Shown piece by piece: positions 8,774 to 15,770 of a stretch of 64,000 bases of DNA. The stretch covers positions 62,001 through 126,000 of the forward strand of contig DFTB01000011.1 in assembly GCA_002382975.1 (NCBI GenBank), in the 5' to 3' direction. Under the pieces are notes generated by a model. The model made no database searches. It was not told the origin of the DNA and saw only the letters and a list, made by a program, of their open reading frames with translations. Source of the stretch: Fibrobacter sp. UBA4223. GTDB taxonomy: Bacteria; Fibrobacterota; Fibrobacteria; Fibrobacterales; Fibrobacteraceae. Position numbers and translations under genes: made by a program. Within the stretch, counting starts at the first letter, position 1, and each line of letters begins with the position of its first letter.

Positions 8774-8867
8774 GTCATCCTCGCGGGCCTTCTTCGTCAT
8801 CCCCGACTTGGTCGGGGATCCGCTGGAAGTTTCAGGGGCTAGGATCTAGGATTTAGGGGGTAGGGTG
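8774..8867. repeat. REP-like palindromes plus a short TAGGNNN array
   Basis: GTCATCCTCGCG at 8774, then GTCATCCCCGACTTGG followed by TCGGGGATC (8796-8820, 9-bp arms). Next comes the block CCGCTGGAAGTTTCAGGGGC, also present at about 9588 and 11107, and then four TAGG heptamers (8840-8867). All of it is intergenic. Confidence 0.75.
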
Positions 8868-8888
8868 TGTGGGGCGAAAGATTAGTAA

Positions 8889-8975
8889 TGAGTTTTCAGT
8901 TATGAGTTGTGAGTTCTTATAGTCGCGCCTTTGGCGCCAAATTATATACTGAAAACTGACTACTGATAACTCGCA
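8889..8975. repeat. Inverted pair of 7-bp arrays (TGAGNNN / ACTNNNA) with an inner palindrome
   Basis: Left arm: four TGAG/TCAG heptamers (8889-8916). Centre: GGCGCCAAA-type palindrome. Right arm: ACTGAAA, ACTGACT, ACTGATA, ACTCGCA (8948-8975). The right arm touches the TAG stop codon of the macro-domain gene. The arms are mutually complementary and could form a long imperfect hairpin. Confidence 0.8.
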
Positions 8976-8976
8976 A

Positions 8977-9480
8977 CTATTTCCCGATGGCCTCCTCTTT
9001 ATAAATTCGTTCCATCTCCTCGCTGAAGCAGCAGAAGATGACTTTCTTGACTCTTTGGGCCGGAAAATTCCGGACCGTTTTCACGGCAATCTTGGTGGCC
9101 GCCTCCCAGGGGTAATCGTAAACACCGGTGGAAATGGCGGGGAAGGCAACCGTTTCGCAGCCATTTTCTTCGGCCAGGTCGAGGCAGCTTTTGTAGCAGG
9201 ATTCCAGCAGTTCAGGTTCGCCGTGCAGGCCATCCCGATAGATGGGCCCCGGAGTATGGATGACGAACTTGGCCGAAAGCTTGAACCCCGGAGTGATTTT
9301 CGCCTTGCCCGTCTCGCAGCCGTTCAGGGGGATGCAGGCTCCCAAAAGTTCCGGACCTGCCGCCCGGTGGATGGCGCCGTCCACACCGCCGCCACCCAGC
9401 AGGGAACAGTTCGCCGCATTCACGATGGCATCGACTTGCAGCTTCGTGATGTCGCCCCGGATAATTTCAATCTCGATCAT
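8977..9480 (-). CDS. Macro-domain protein, O-acetyl-ADP-ribose deacetylase-like
   Basis: 167 residues, close to the YmdB/MacroD length. Conserved blocks: GDITKLQVDAIVNAANCSLLGGGGVDGAIHRAAG, shown here by its parts DAIVNAAN and GGGGVDGAIH; VIHTPGPIY; and FPAISTGVYDYP, where the second ADP-ribose loop lies. It should hydrolyse O-acetyl-ADP-ribose or ADP-ribosyl-glutamate/aspartate in the cytosol. An AGAGG ribosome site precedes the ATG. With the PARG-like gene at 330, it is the second ADP-ribose-removing function within 10 kb. No ADP-ribosyltransferase is visible nearby. Confidence 0.92.
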   Translation of the reverse strand: MIEIEIIRGDITKLQVDAIVNAANCSLLGGGGVDGAIHRAAGPELLGACIPLNGCETGKAKITPGFKLSAKFVIHTPGPIYRDGLHGEPELLESCYKSCLDLAEENGCETVAFPAISTGVYDYPWEAATKIAVKTVRNFPAQRVKKVIFCCFSEEMERIYKEEAIGK

Positions 9481-9513
9481 GTTGGACCTCTGAAAGAAAA
9501 TATATAAAAGTTT

Positions 9514-9548
9514 TGAGTGGTGAGTTATGAGTTGTGAGTGGTGAGTTG
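9514..9548 (+). repeat. 7-bp array, five TGAGNNN units
   Basis: TGAGTGG, TGAGTTA, TGAGTTG, TGAGTGG, TGAGTTG in perfect phase. It lies just upstream of the macro-domain gene and is followed by TGCGGGTCTTAAAC, a block also found after the array at 8757. Confidence 0.85.
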
Positions 9549-9563
9549 CGGGTCTTAAACGTT

Positions 9564-9770
9564 GTCATCCCCGACCTGGTCGGGGATCCGCTAGAAGTTT
9601 CAGGGGCTATGGTTTAGCAAGATGTCATCCCCGGCCTAGTGCCGGGGTCAACTTCTTGCCCCTTCGTGCTATCCCGGCATCCGCCGGGATGACATTCTGC
9701 GGACGTTGGCGATTGCACCAGAATGTAGGGCAATAAGGAAACAATCGCAACTTGCTGCACCTCGGAAATG
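9564..9770. repeat. Mosaic repeat block, copy 1 of a 190-200 bp duplicated segment
   Basis: Three palindromes (9564-9588 GTCATCCCCGACC..; 9624-9650 GTCATCCCCGGCC..; 9671-9693 ATCCCGGCATCCGCCGGGAT) joined by unique linkers. Then comes a stretch starting GTTGGCGATTGCACCAGAAT and ending CTCGGAAATG at 9770. From 9585 on it is nearly identical to 11104-11305. Short open frames inside it are repeat translations, not genes. Confidence 0.8.
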
Positions 9771-9887
9771 TGTGATCGTGAAACCAACATGTTATACATG
9801 TTGGGACTATGGCTACGCCATAGTCCTACACCCTGCGGTTGGCAAATAAAAAAATGAAATCATTTTTTTCCTTTCCAACCTTGTGCG

Positions 9888-9903
9888 TGTTTCACGTGAA
9901 ACA
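9888..9903. promoter_or_regulatory. parS site (perfect)
   Basis: TGTTTCACGTGAAACA, identical to the site at 8040. It abuts the stop codon of the acyl-ACP thioesterase gene (9904). Confidence 0.92.
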
Positions 9904-10683
9904 TTACTCACGGACGGCCAAGGGATACTCCTCGATAGCGGTCTGTTTTTCTCCCAAAGCCTCCCACTCCAGGATGATATTACAGACCATAGCGTCCCCT
10001 TTCTCCAACTTGTAACTGCAAACATTATCCCCAAGACCATATTCCGTACAGACCAGGGTATCGCCCATAAAACACTCCTGCATGAACCGGACCTTAATGG
10101 ACTTGATGGTATTGTCAAACCCAAAGGTTTCCGAATGACATGCCACCGCCAAGTTTAAATAAGTCCTATTGTTCACATGACGGTTGAAATCGATGTCGCC
10201 CATATTCACCTGATGGGTCAGCGTATGCAGTACATTTCCAGAATCGTTCCATCCGAACTTCTCATGGGGGCCCACAGCCAATTCTTCAATCACATCCATC
10301 TTGCCGTCAAGCAGGGCCGTGGAATATGGACGATGACGGTTCTTGTCCATCACCACCCAGCAACTGTTTCCCCTGGCAAAAACCTTTCCGCGATAGCTCA
10401 TGGTAAAGTCGCAAAAAATCTTGATTCTGGACTTTTCCGAAATCCACAGGTCCACCTGGAAACTTTCGGACCAGAAGGGAAGGTCGCCCTCGAAACGGAT
10501 ATCAATTTCAGAAATAATCCAGTACAAGCCCCTGTCCACGATATCGAAAGCGGCAAGAAACTTGCTCGCCGCATAACGGGCAAAACAATCCTCGAAATAG
10601 GCCAAGGCCGACATGGGAACCATCCGGTAGCTCAAATCCATATCGTGGCCAGTCACATAATAACTCTGGGAAAACTTCTGCAC
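9904..10683 (-). CDS. Acyl-ACP thioesterase
   Basis: About 259 residues, a double hot-dog acyl-ACP thioesterase of the FatA/bacterial TE type. It releases free fatty acids from acyl-ACP in the cytosol. Visible: YYVTGHDMDLSYRMVPMSAL at the N-terminus, WVVMDKNRHRP at the end of the first hot-dog domain, and DIDFNRHVNNRTYL, the Asp/Asn/His active-site helix of the second. I prefer the GTG at 10683 because GGAGG lies 6 bp upstream. A longer GTG start at 10734 adds 17 residues without a ribosome site. Its stop codon abuts a parS site. Confidence 0.85.
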   Translation of the reverse strand: MQKFSQSYYVTGHDMDLSYRMVPMSALAYFEDCFARYAASKFLAAFDIVDRGLYWIISEIDIRFEGDLPFWSESFQVDLWISEKSRIKIFCDFTMSYRGKVFARGNSCWVVMDKNRHRPYSTALLDGKMDVIEELAVGPHEKFGWNDSGNVLHTLTHQVNMGDIDFNRHVNNRTYLNLAVACHSETFGFDNTIKSIKVRFMQECFMGDTLVCTEYGLGDNVCSYKLEKGDAMVCNIILEWEALGEKQTAIEEYPLAVRE

Positions 10684-10955
10684 CTCAAACCTCCAAAAGT
10701 ACGACAATCTCAATTTAGAATTATCCCTCCGCACGCTTCTCTTCTTTATTTCTTATAAAAAATGTCCGCAAAAAAAAAACGCCACCTATTATAATATAGT
10801 GTTGGGCGTTCCCCCTCGAACCACGGACCACCCCGAGGGAGAGGGGTCGGGCCATACTCGCTTCGCTCCCCGAGCCCCAGCAAAAAAAATGTTCAACCAC
10901 CGGCATGACTTTTGCCGGTTCTCGGCCCAACGGGTCACTGTCCCTAACGCGTGAT

Positions 10956-11011
10956 TAGGGGATAGGATCTGGGGGATAGGTGTTAGGTAATAGGTTTTAG
11001 GTGTTAGGGCC
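10956..11011 (+). repeat. 7-bp array, eight TAGGNNN units
   Basis: Eight in-phase heptamers (seven TAGG, one TGGG), running straight into the conserved core GGGCCGCTGGGGACAAGAGG. Confidence 0.88.
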
Positions 11012-11103
11012 GCTGGGGACAAGAGGTCCGATGTCTGAGGTCGCTTCGCTTTGTGGAACGTCATCCTCGCGTCCTGTGGTGAGCGAAGTCGAACCAAGGC
11101 GAG

Positions 11104-11305
11104 GATCCGCTAGAAGTTTCAGGGGCTATGGTTTAGCAAGATGTCACCCCGGCCCTGTGCCGGGGTCAACTTCTTGACCCTTCGTGCTATCCCGACATCC
11201 GCCGGGATGACATCTGGAAACTCAGAAGTATTTGTGCGTGTTGGCGATTGCACCAGAATGTAGGGCAATAAGGAAGCAATCGCAACTTGCTGCACCTCGG
11301 AAATG
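11104..11305. repeat. Copy 2 of the duplicated mosaic block
   Basis: Nearly identical to 9585-9770, from GATCCGCTAGAAGTTTCAGG to CTCGGAAATG. It carries a roughly 15-bp local difference after the last palindrome. A third, degenerate partial copy follows at 11346-11411 (GTTGGCGACTACACCAGATG). Confidence 0.85.
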
Positions 11306-11451
11306 TCGATAAACAAGTTTATCGCCGTTTCCTCGGTTTGCAAACGTTGGCGACTACACCAGATGGTGGGGCAATGATGAAGTAATCGCATCACCCTGGG
11401 GCTCGGCAATGAAAATGCATAAATGTATTTTCACTGCACTCGCCCTGCGGA

Positions 11452-11467
11452 CGTTTCACGTGAAACA
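11452..11467. promoter_or_regulatory. parS site (one mismatch)
   Basis: CGTTTCACGTGAAACA, 15 of 16 bases match the perfect site; the 14-bp core palindrome GTTTCACGTGAAAC is intact. Confidence 0.88.
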
Positions 11468-11594
11468 TTTTTTATCCACAAAAAATTCACATTTATCAAA
11501 AATTTATTCACGGATATTTTTAAAAAATAAGGGTTCAAGGCCCATTTTTCGTTGTGATTGTGATTTAGTAATGCTAAATTGTTGACTAATATAA
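11468..11594. other. Second candidate origin/DnaA-box region at the strand switch
   Basis: AT-rich stretch upstream of rsmG, framed by two parS sites. It has a perfect consensus DnaA box TTATCCACA (11472-11480), a near box TTATTCACG (11504-11512), and A/T runs (GATATTTTTAAAAAATAAG). It lies exactly where coding direction changes from minus to plus. Confidence 0.4.
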
Positions 11595-11610
11595 TGTTTC
11601 ACGTGGAGCA
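11595..11610. promoter_or_regulatory. parS-like site (imperfect)
   Basis: TGTTTCACGTGGAGCA, one base away from the variant consensus TGTTTCACGTGGAACA. It is placed just upstream of rsmG-parAB, where ParB binding could also affect transcription. Confidence 0.65.
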
Positions 11611-11626
11611 ATAGGATATCCCGGCA

Positions 11627-12379
11627 TTGCCGTGGATAACGAATCAGGGTCTTTTGAGTTATAGAAACAACATCGAACAGCAGAACCTTTTGAACCAATT
11701 CCTAAGGGAAAATGGTGTCGAATTGCCCGGAGAAACTCTCGGCAAGCTGTACGACTATGCCGACCTGGTGGTAGAAACCAAGCAGTTCGGCAACCTGATT
11801 TCGGCAAAGGATTCCGAAAAATTTTTGAGCAGGCACATTGCAGATTCGCTGGTTCCCCATATATATATAGACGAAAGACGAAAGACGAAAGACGAAAGAG
11901 TATTTGACGAGAGAGACAAAAGCTATTCAGACTCTCTATCGTCTATCGTCTACCAGCGTAGCGATCTTTCGTCTAAAAAATGGGCCGACATGGGAGCCGG
12001 CGCTGGCTGTCCGGTTTTCCCCCTTGCCATCGTGATGCCCCAGGTCCAGTTCTATGCCGTAGAACCCCGGAACATGCGGGTGCAGTTCATGCAGATGGCC
12101 AAAGAAAAACTAGGACTCAAGAACCTGACCGTGGTGGGCAAGCGTTTCGAGACTTCTGGCCTTACCGACCTGGACTTTATCAGCTGCCGGGCCCTTTCCA
12201 CTTTCGAAAACGACTGGGAACGCGCGAGGCCCGCCCTCAAGAAGGGTGGCAAGTTCCTCACCCTCAAGAGCTACAACAACGTAGCCCAGCTGGAAAGCGA
12301 CCCTGCGATTATACTGCACAAATATACACTACCTAACGAAGAACAAGTTTACGCCTTAGTCACTCGAGGTAACGAATGA
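11627..12379 (+). CDS. rsmG: 16S rRNA (guanine527-N7)-methyltransferase RsmG with repeat-derived insertion
   Basis: Up to 250 residues. SAM-dependent methylation of G527 in 16S rRNA. Family blocks: NLLNQFLRENGVELPGETL, ISAKDSEKFLSRHIADSLV, and the SAM loop WADMGAGAGCPVFPLAI. Between IADSLV and WADMG lie about 40 extra residues (78-118), encoded by GACGAAA heptamer repeats and their inverted partners. They are lysine/arginine-rich and not part of the usual fold. The start is uncertain: a TTG at 11627 has AGGA about 8 bp upstream, and a TTG shortly downstream is possible. It overlaps parA by 4 bp (ATGA), so it is translationally coupled. Confidence 0.88.
   Translation: MPWITNQGLLSYRNNIEQQNLLNQFLRENGVELPGETLGKLYDYADLVVETKQFGNLISAKDSEKFLSRHIADSLVPHIYIDERRKTKDERVFDERDKSYSDSLSSIVYQRSDLSSKKWADMGAGAGCPVFPLAIVMPQVQFYAVEPRNMRVQFMQMAKEKLGLKNLTVVGKRFETSGLTDLDFISCRALSTFENDWERARPALKKGGKFLTLKSYNNVAQLESDPAIILHKYTLPNEEQVYALVTRGNE
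11870..11976. repeat. Inverted pair of GACGAAA-type 7-bp arrays inside rsmG
   Basis: Left arm: four perfect GACGAAA heptamers (11870-11897). Right arm: TATCGTC, TATCGTC and TTTCGTC, the reverse complement type (about 11937-11975), with a GATCGCTACGCTGG-like core. The reading frame is kept through the insert. Confidence 0.88.
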
Positions 12380-13158
12380 GTAAAGTGATAGCGATATGCA
12401 ACCAGAAAGGCGGCGTGGGCAAGACCACTACCGCCGTGAACCTGGCTGCCAGTTTTGCCGCCCTGGAGAAAAAGACTCTCCTTATCGACATGGACCCCCA
12501 GGGGAACGCGTCCCAGGGTTTCGGCTACAACGAATCCCAGGAGATGGACATCCACGAAGTGCTGGAACTGGCCGAAAATCCGGACAATGTCACCTACGAT
12601 AACATCAAGCCCGCCATCATGAACACGAGGCTCGACTTCTTGAAGATCATCACTTCGGGGCCGGACCTTGCCGTCATGGAAATCGAACTGGTGAACGCCA
12701 TGAGCCGCGAACACCGCCTGGAACGTGTCATGAAAGTTCTGGACCAGGCCTTCGAATTCATCATCATCGACGCGCCCCCGAGCCTGAACCTGCTCACCAT
12801 CAACGTGCTCACCGCCGCAAAGAGCGTGCTGATTCCCATCCAGTGCGAATACTACGCCCTCCACGGCGTGACGGAGCTGTTCAACACCATCCGCGAAGTC
12901 CAGAAAAACCTGAACGGAAACCTGAAAATCGAAGGGGCGCTCCTCACCATGTTCGCCAACAACAACCTCTCGAAGCAGGTGGCCGACGAAGTTCGCGAGA
13001 ACCTGGCCGACACCGTTTTCCAGACGGTCATCCCGCGTAACGTGCGCCTCAGCGAGGCGCCCTCCCACGGAAAGCCGGTCATTCTGTACGACGTGCGGAG
13101 CCCCGGTTCCCAGTCCTACATGAAACTCGCCGAGGAAATCCTGAATAAGGGGAAGTAG
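12376..13158 (+). CDS. parA: Chromosome-partitioning ATPase ParA
   Basis: 260 residues. Deviant Walker A KGGVGKTTT (residues 11-19), DMDPQGNASQGFG, and IIIDAPPSLNLLTINVL (Walker B) are all in place; the C-terminal PSHGKPVILYD block is typical of chromosomal Soj/ParA. It binds DNA non-specifically in the ATP state and drives segregation of ParB-parS complexes. It is coupled to rsmG by a 4-bp overlap. It is separated from parB by 111 bp consisting mostly of 7-bp repeat arrays, the first of which begins 3 bp after its TAG stop. Confidence 0.97.
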   Translation: MSKVIAICNQKGGVGKTTTAVNLAASFAALEKKTLLIDMDPQGNASQGFGYNESQEMDIHEVLELAENPDNVTYDNIKPAIMNTRLDFLKIITSGPDLAVMEIELVNAMSREHRLERVMKVLDQAFEFIIIDAPPSLNLLTINVLTAAKSVLIPIQCEYYALHGVTELFNTIREVQKNLNGNLKIEGALLTMFANNNLSKQVADEVRENLADTVFQTVIPRNVRLSEAPSHGKPVILYDVRSPGSQSYMKLAEEILNKGK

Positions 13159-13161
13159 TTC

Positions 13162-13269
13162 TGAGTTGTGAGTGATGAGTATTGAGTTATGAGTACACAC
13201 CTCACATTACCTCTTGTCCCCATCGACCCTAACACCTAATACCTATAACCTACAACCTAATACCTAACA
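13162..13269. repeat. Inverted pair of 7-bp arrays filling the parA-parB gap
   Basis: Left: five TGAG heptamers (13162-13196). Middle: CCTCTTGTCCCCATCGACC, the inverse of the core seen at 11006. Right: six CCTANNN heptamers (13228-13269), the last ending at the base before the parB ATG. No Shine-Dalgarno sequence for parB is left in this gap. Confidence 0.9.
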
Positions 13270-14232
13270 ATGGGAAAGAAATCTTTTGCACTTGGACGCG
13301 GTCTTTCTGACATTCTCAAGGACCATGACGCTAATAAGAATTTTTCTGCCAACGCCCCCCAGGGCGAGTCTTCCAATGGCCAGCAGGTCGTAGAAATCCA
13401 GCTGGACCTGATCGACCCGAACCCGTTCCAGCCCCGCAAGTTTTTCAGCGACGACGAACTTTCAGAACTGGCCGAGACTATCAAGACCCACGGGCTTCTG
13501 ACTCCCATCAACGTGCGGAGCGTGAACGGCCGCTACCAGATTATCAGTGGTGAACGCCGTACCCGCGCAAGCAGGCTTGCAGGCCTCAAGACCATCAAGG
13601 CCCAGGTGTTCAGCGACATTGGCGACAAGGCCATGGCCGAATGGGCGCTTATCGAAAATATCCAGCGCGTGGACCTGAACCCCATCGAGACGGCGCAGTC
13701 CTACCAGCAGCTCATCGACAACCACGGCTACACTCACGAAGACCTGGCAAAGGCGGTAGGCAAGTCCCGCTCCGCCATTACCAACGCGCTCCGACTGCTT
13801 AAGCTCCCGGACCAGGTACAGTACTGGATCCAAGAAGGCAAGCTCTCTTCTGGAGCGGCCCGCGCCCTCTGCAGCGACAAGATTGCCGACGTAGAAGTCC
13901 TTGCAAAGAGAATCATCGACGAAGGCCTGAACGTCCGCCAGATCGAGGCAATTTCCAGAGGCGAAGAAATTGACCTGACTAAAACCGAAAAGCAAGAAAA
14001 AGAAAATAATGAAAAGCCTGCAGCAAGTCCTGCGGTTTCTGGAAATCCGCCAAAACCGAAGCCGGAACTCAGTGCCGACATGAAACAGTTCGAGTCCAAG
14101 CTGGAAACCTATTTCGGCACCAAAGTGGCAATCAACCCCAGCGCAGGTTCCGAAGCCAAGGGAACCATCGTAATTAACTATTATTCCATGGACGACCTGA
14201 ACCGTATACAGCAACTCATGGAAAACGCCTAG
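13270..14232 (+). CDS. parB: Chromosome-partitioning protein ParB
   Basis: 320 residues. Order of domains: variable N-terminus; VEIQLDLIDPNPFQPRKFF (ParB N-terminal); SGERRTRASRLAGL (CTPase/arginine box); HTH for parS binding (EDLAKAVGKSRSAITNALRL); a charged linker (KTEKQEKENNEKPA); and a C-terminal dimerisation domain. It loads on the parS palindromes at 8.0-11.6 kb. The ATG directly follows a CCTANNN array with no ribosome site, so the start could be read through the upstream hairpin or in a Shine-Dalgarno-independent way. The M23 gene follows after 7 bp. Confidence 0.96.
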   Translation: MGKKSFALGRGLSDILKDHDANKNFSANAPQGESSNGQQVVEIQLDLIDPNPFQPRKFFSDDELSELAETIKTHGLLTPINVRSVNGRYQIISGERRTRASRLAGLKTIKAQVFSDIGDKAMAEWALIENIQRVDLNPIETAQSYQQLIDNHGYTHEDLAKAVGKSRSAITNALRLLKLPDQVQYWIQEGKLSSGAARALCSDKIADVEVLAKRIIDEGLNVRQIEAISRGEEIDLTKTEKQEKENNEKPAASPAVSGNPPKPKPELSADMKQFESKLETYFGTKVAINPSAGSEAKGTIVINYYSMDDLNRIQQLMENA

Positions 14233-14239
14233 GAAACTT

Positions 14240-15037
14240 ATGAAAGGCAAGTACTACACCATACAGATTATCCCGGAAGATTCCGAGAAGGTGAGAAAGT
14301 TCAAGGTTCGCACCTGGTGGTTCGCCTTTATCAAGATTTCCCTGGTCGTGTTCATCCTCGTGTTGGGATTGTTCATCTACCATCTCGGGAAAATCAACCG
14401 CATCGTGGCAAGCTACGAAAAAATGCGGGTGACCAACGCCCAGCTGGTCAAGAAGGACAACAACTACGAAGAAATGTTCTCCCGCCTGGATTCCCTGTGG
14501 ATTTTGGAAGAACGCATCCAGAACATATTCGAGACTTTTTTGGAAAACGATTCTGGAAAAATCAACAGCATTATCGACAAGAACAAGTTCGCCCATACGC
14601 CCGTCGAAAAAATCCAGGTGGACTACGAAGGTATCCACGGCTGGCAGCCCCTTTCTGAAAAAATCAAGCTGGAACACATCCCCAGTGTTCTGCCCGTGGT
14701 TGGAATTGAAAGCAAGAAGTTTTCCGAAGAAGAAAACCACCTCGGCATAGATATTTCGGCACAGGCCGGAAATCCGGTATTCGCATCGGGAGCTGGCAAC
14801 GTGGTTTTTGCAGGCCAAAAAGATGAACTGGGAAACACCATTGTCATTGACCACCAGAACGGCTACAGGTCGAGCTACTCTCATCTGAAGACGATCAACG
14901 TGAGAAAGGGTTATACCGTAAGCAAGGGCGACATTATCGGCACAGTCGGGAGCACCGGCAATACCAGTGGCGCCCACCTGCACTTTGAAATTACAAAAGA
15001 CGGAATCAACTTGAATCCGTCAGATTTCATAGACTAA
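14240..15037 (+). CDS. Membrane-anchored M23 (LytM) peptidoglycan endopeptidase
   Basis: 265 residues. A short cytoplasmic N-terminus and one membrane helix (about residues 28-50, FIKISLVVFILVLGLFIYHL) lead to a periplasmic coiled region and a C-terminal LytM domain. Zinc/catalytic residues are all visible: HLGID, YSHL and the HLHFEI box. It should cut peptide cross-links in the wall. It lies 7 bp after parB and 29 bp before a bactofilin gene. M23 enzyme-bactofilin pairs shape cells in several bacteria, so a role in cell-shape control is a reasonable inference. Confidence 0.9.
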   Translation: MKGKYYTIQIIPEDSEKVRKFKVRTWWFAFIKISLVVFILVLGLFIYHLGKINRIVASYEKMRVTNAQLVKKDNNYEEMFSRLDSLWILEERIQNIFETFLENDSGKINSIIDKNKFAHTPVEKIQVDYEGIHGWQPLSEKIKLEHIPSVLPVVGIESKKFSEEENHLGIDISAQAGNPVFASGAGNVVFAGQKDELGNTIVIDHQNGYRSSYSHLKTINVRKGYTVSKGDIIGTVGSTGNTSGAHLHFEITKDGINLNPSDFID

Positions 15038-15066
15038 AAAAATTTTTAATTCATTGGAGAAACAAC

Positions 15067-15432
15067 ATGCCAGGTAAAGAACAGGAAATTACCCAGATCA
15101 GCAACACCATTACCATCAAGGGCGACATCATCGGCAAGAGCGATGTCCGCGTGGCAGGTGTAGTTAACGGAAGCATCAGCATCGATGGCGAGCTCATTAT
15201 CGAAAAGAGCGGCCACATCGAAGGCGAAATCAAGACCAAGTCTGCCGTGATTGCAGGCTCCATCAAGGGCAATATCGACTGCTCCGAAAAAATGATTCTC
15301 GAAAGTTCTTCCCAGTTCGTAGGGAACATCAAGACCAAGCAGCTCATTATCCAGGAAGGCGCCATGTTCCAGGGCAACTGCCAGATGGGCATTCCTTCTA
15401 CACCTGCAGCCCAACCTAAGGAAAAGGCATAA
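15067..15432 (+). CDS. Bactofilin (polymer-forming cytoskeletal protein)
   Basis: 121 residues of the DUF583 bactofilin family: ITIKGDIIGKSDVRVAGVVN, then regularly spaced G-x-I repeats that build a beta-helix (GELIIEKSGHIEGEI; SKMILESS-like strand). It forms non-polar filaments at the membrane without nucleotide. A GGAG ribosome site precedes the ATG. It ends the rsmG-parA-parB-M23-bactofilin run. In Myxococcus, bactofilins position the ParABS system, so the gene order is suggestive. Confidence 0.93.
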   Translation: MPGKEQEITQISNTITIKGDIIGKSDVRVAGVVNGSISIDGELIIEKSGHIEGEIKTKSAVIAGSIKGNIDCSEKMILESSSQFVGNIKTKQLIIQEGAMFQGNCQMGIPSTPAAQPKEKA

Positions 15433-15770
15433 TTCCACACCTATATCAGTATTATCTTTTTATTTATATATAGAGATAATTATACTGATACTGTGAATTG
15501 TGGAAAGAAATGTTGAAGGGTTGGTACTAATTTTTAATCCTCAACAAGATACGATATTCACATGGAATATTGAATATGTTGAAGATTGAAAACGAGTCCA
15601 CTTTTTTCAATGTTGATTACTGTTGAAAGAAAATTTTCAACTTCTGTTGACAGAAAAATCACGAAGGGGCATTAAAAACAGGCGCCAAAAATGATTTTAA
15701 TCACATTTGAAAAAGAATAAGTGGAAAATAGGTGCCAGCGGGGCAGGGTAAAGACTATATTTTTTACCAG
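15433..15770. other. AT-rich intergenic region with dyads
   Basis: No gene seen. An imperfect dyad (TATCAGTATTATCT ... AGATAATTATACTGATA, about 15447-15495) could be a terminator for the bactofilin run. Further right are repeated GTTGAA/TTCAAC pieces, e.g. TGTTGAAAGAAAATTTTCAAC near 15622-15642. It was considered as an origin but has no DnaA-box cluster. Confidence 0.45.

Larger units (their letters stand above)
10684..11451. repeat. Repeat-rich non-coding region
   Basis: No supported gene. From left to right: AACGCC/GGCGTT hairpin with an A-run (about 10770-10810); a G/C-rich stretch with AACATTTTT-like and GGTCGGGCC-like palindromic pieces; a TAGG array (10956-11011); the core GGGCCGCTGGGGACAAGAGG; a REP-like palindrome with an extended loop (GTGAGCGAAGTCGAACC, 11060-11107); copy 2 of the duplicated block (11104-11305); and a degenerate partial copy (11346-11411). 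Confidence 0.75.

Noticed and set aside
8657..8976. CRISPR array in the repeat-rich gap
   Set aside because: The period is 7 bp with no 25-45 bp repeats or spacers, and no cas genes are present.
9614..11409. Two short minus-strand open frames sharing a similar peptide (near 9614-9799 and 11119-11409)
   Set aside because: The similarity is simply the translation of the duplicated intergenic block; there are no ribosome sites or protein features.
15433..15770. Replication origin at the AT-rich gap after the bactofilin gene
   Set aside because: It is AT-rich with dyads, but I find no DnaA-box cluster or parS there, and it lies inside the rightward gene run.
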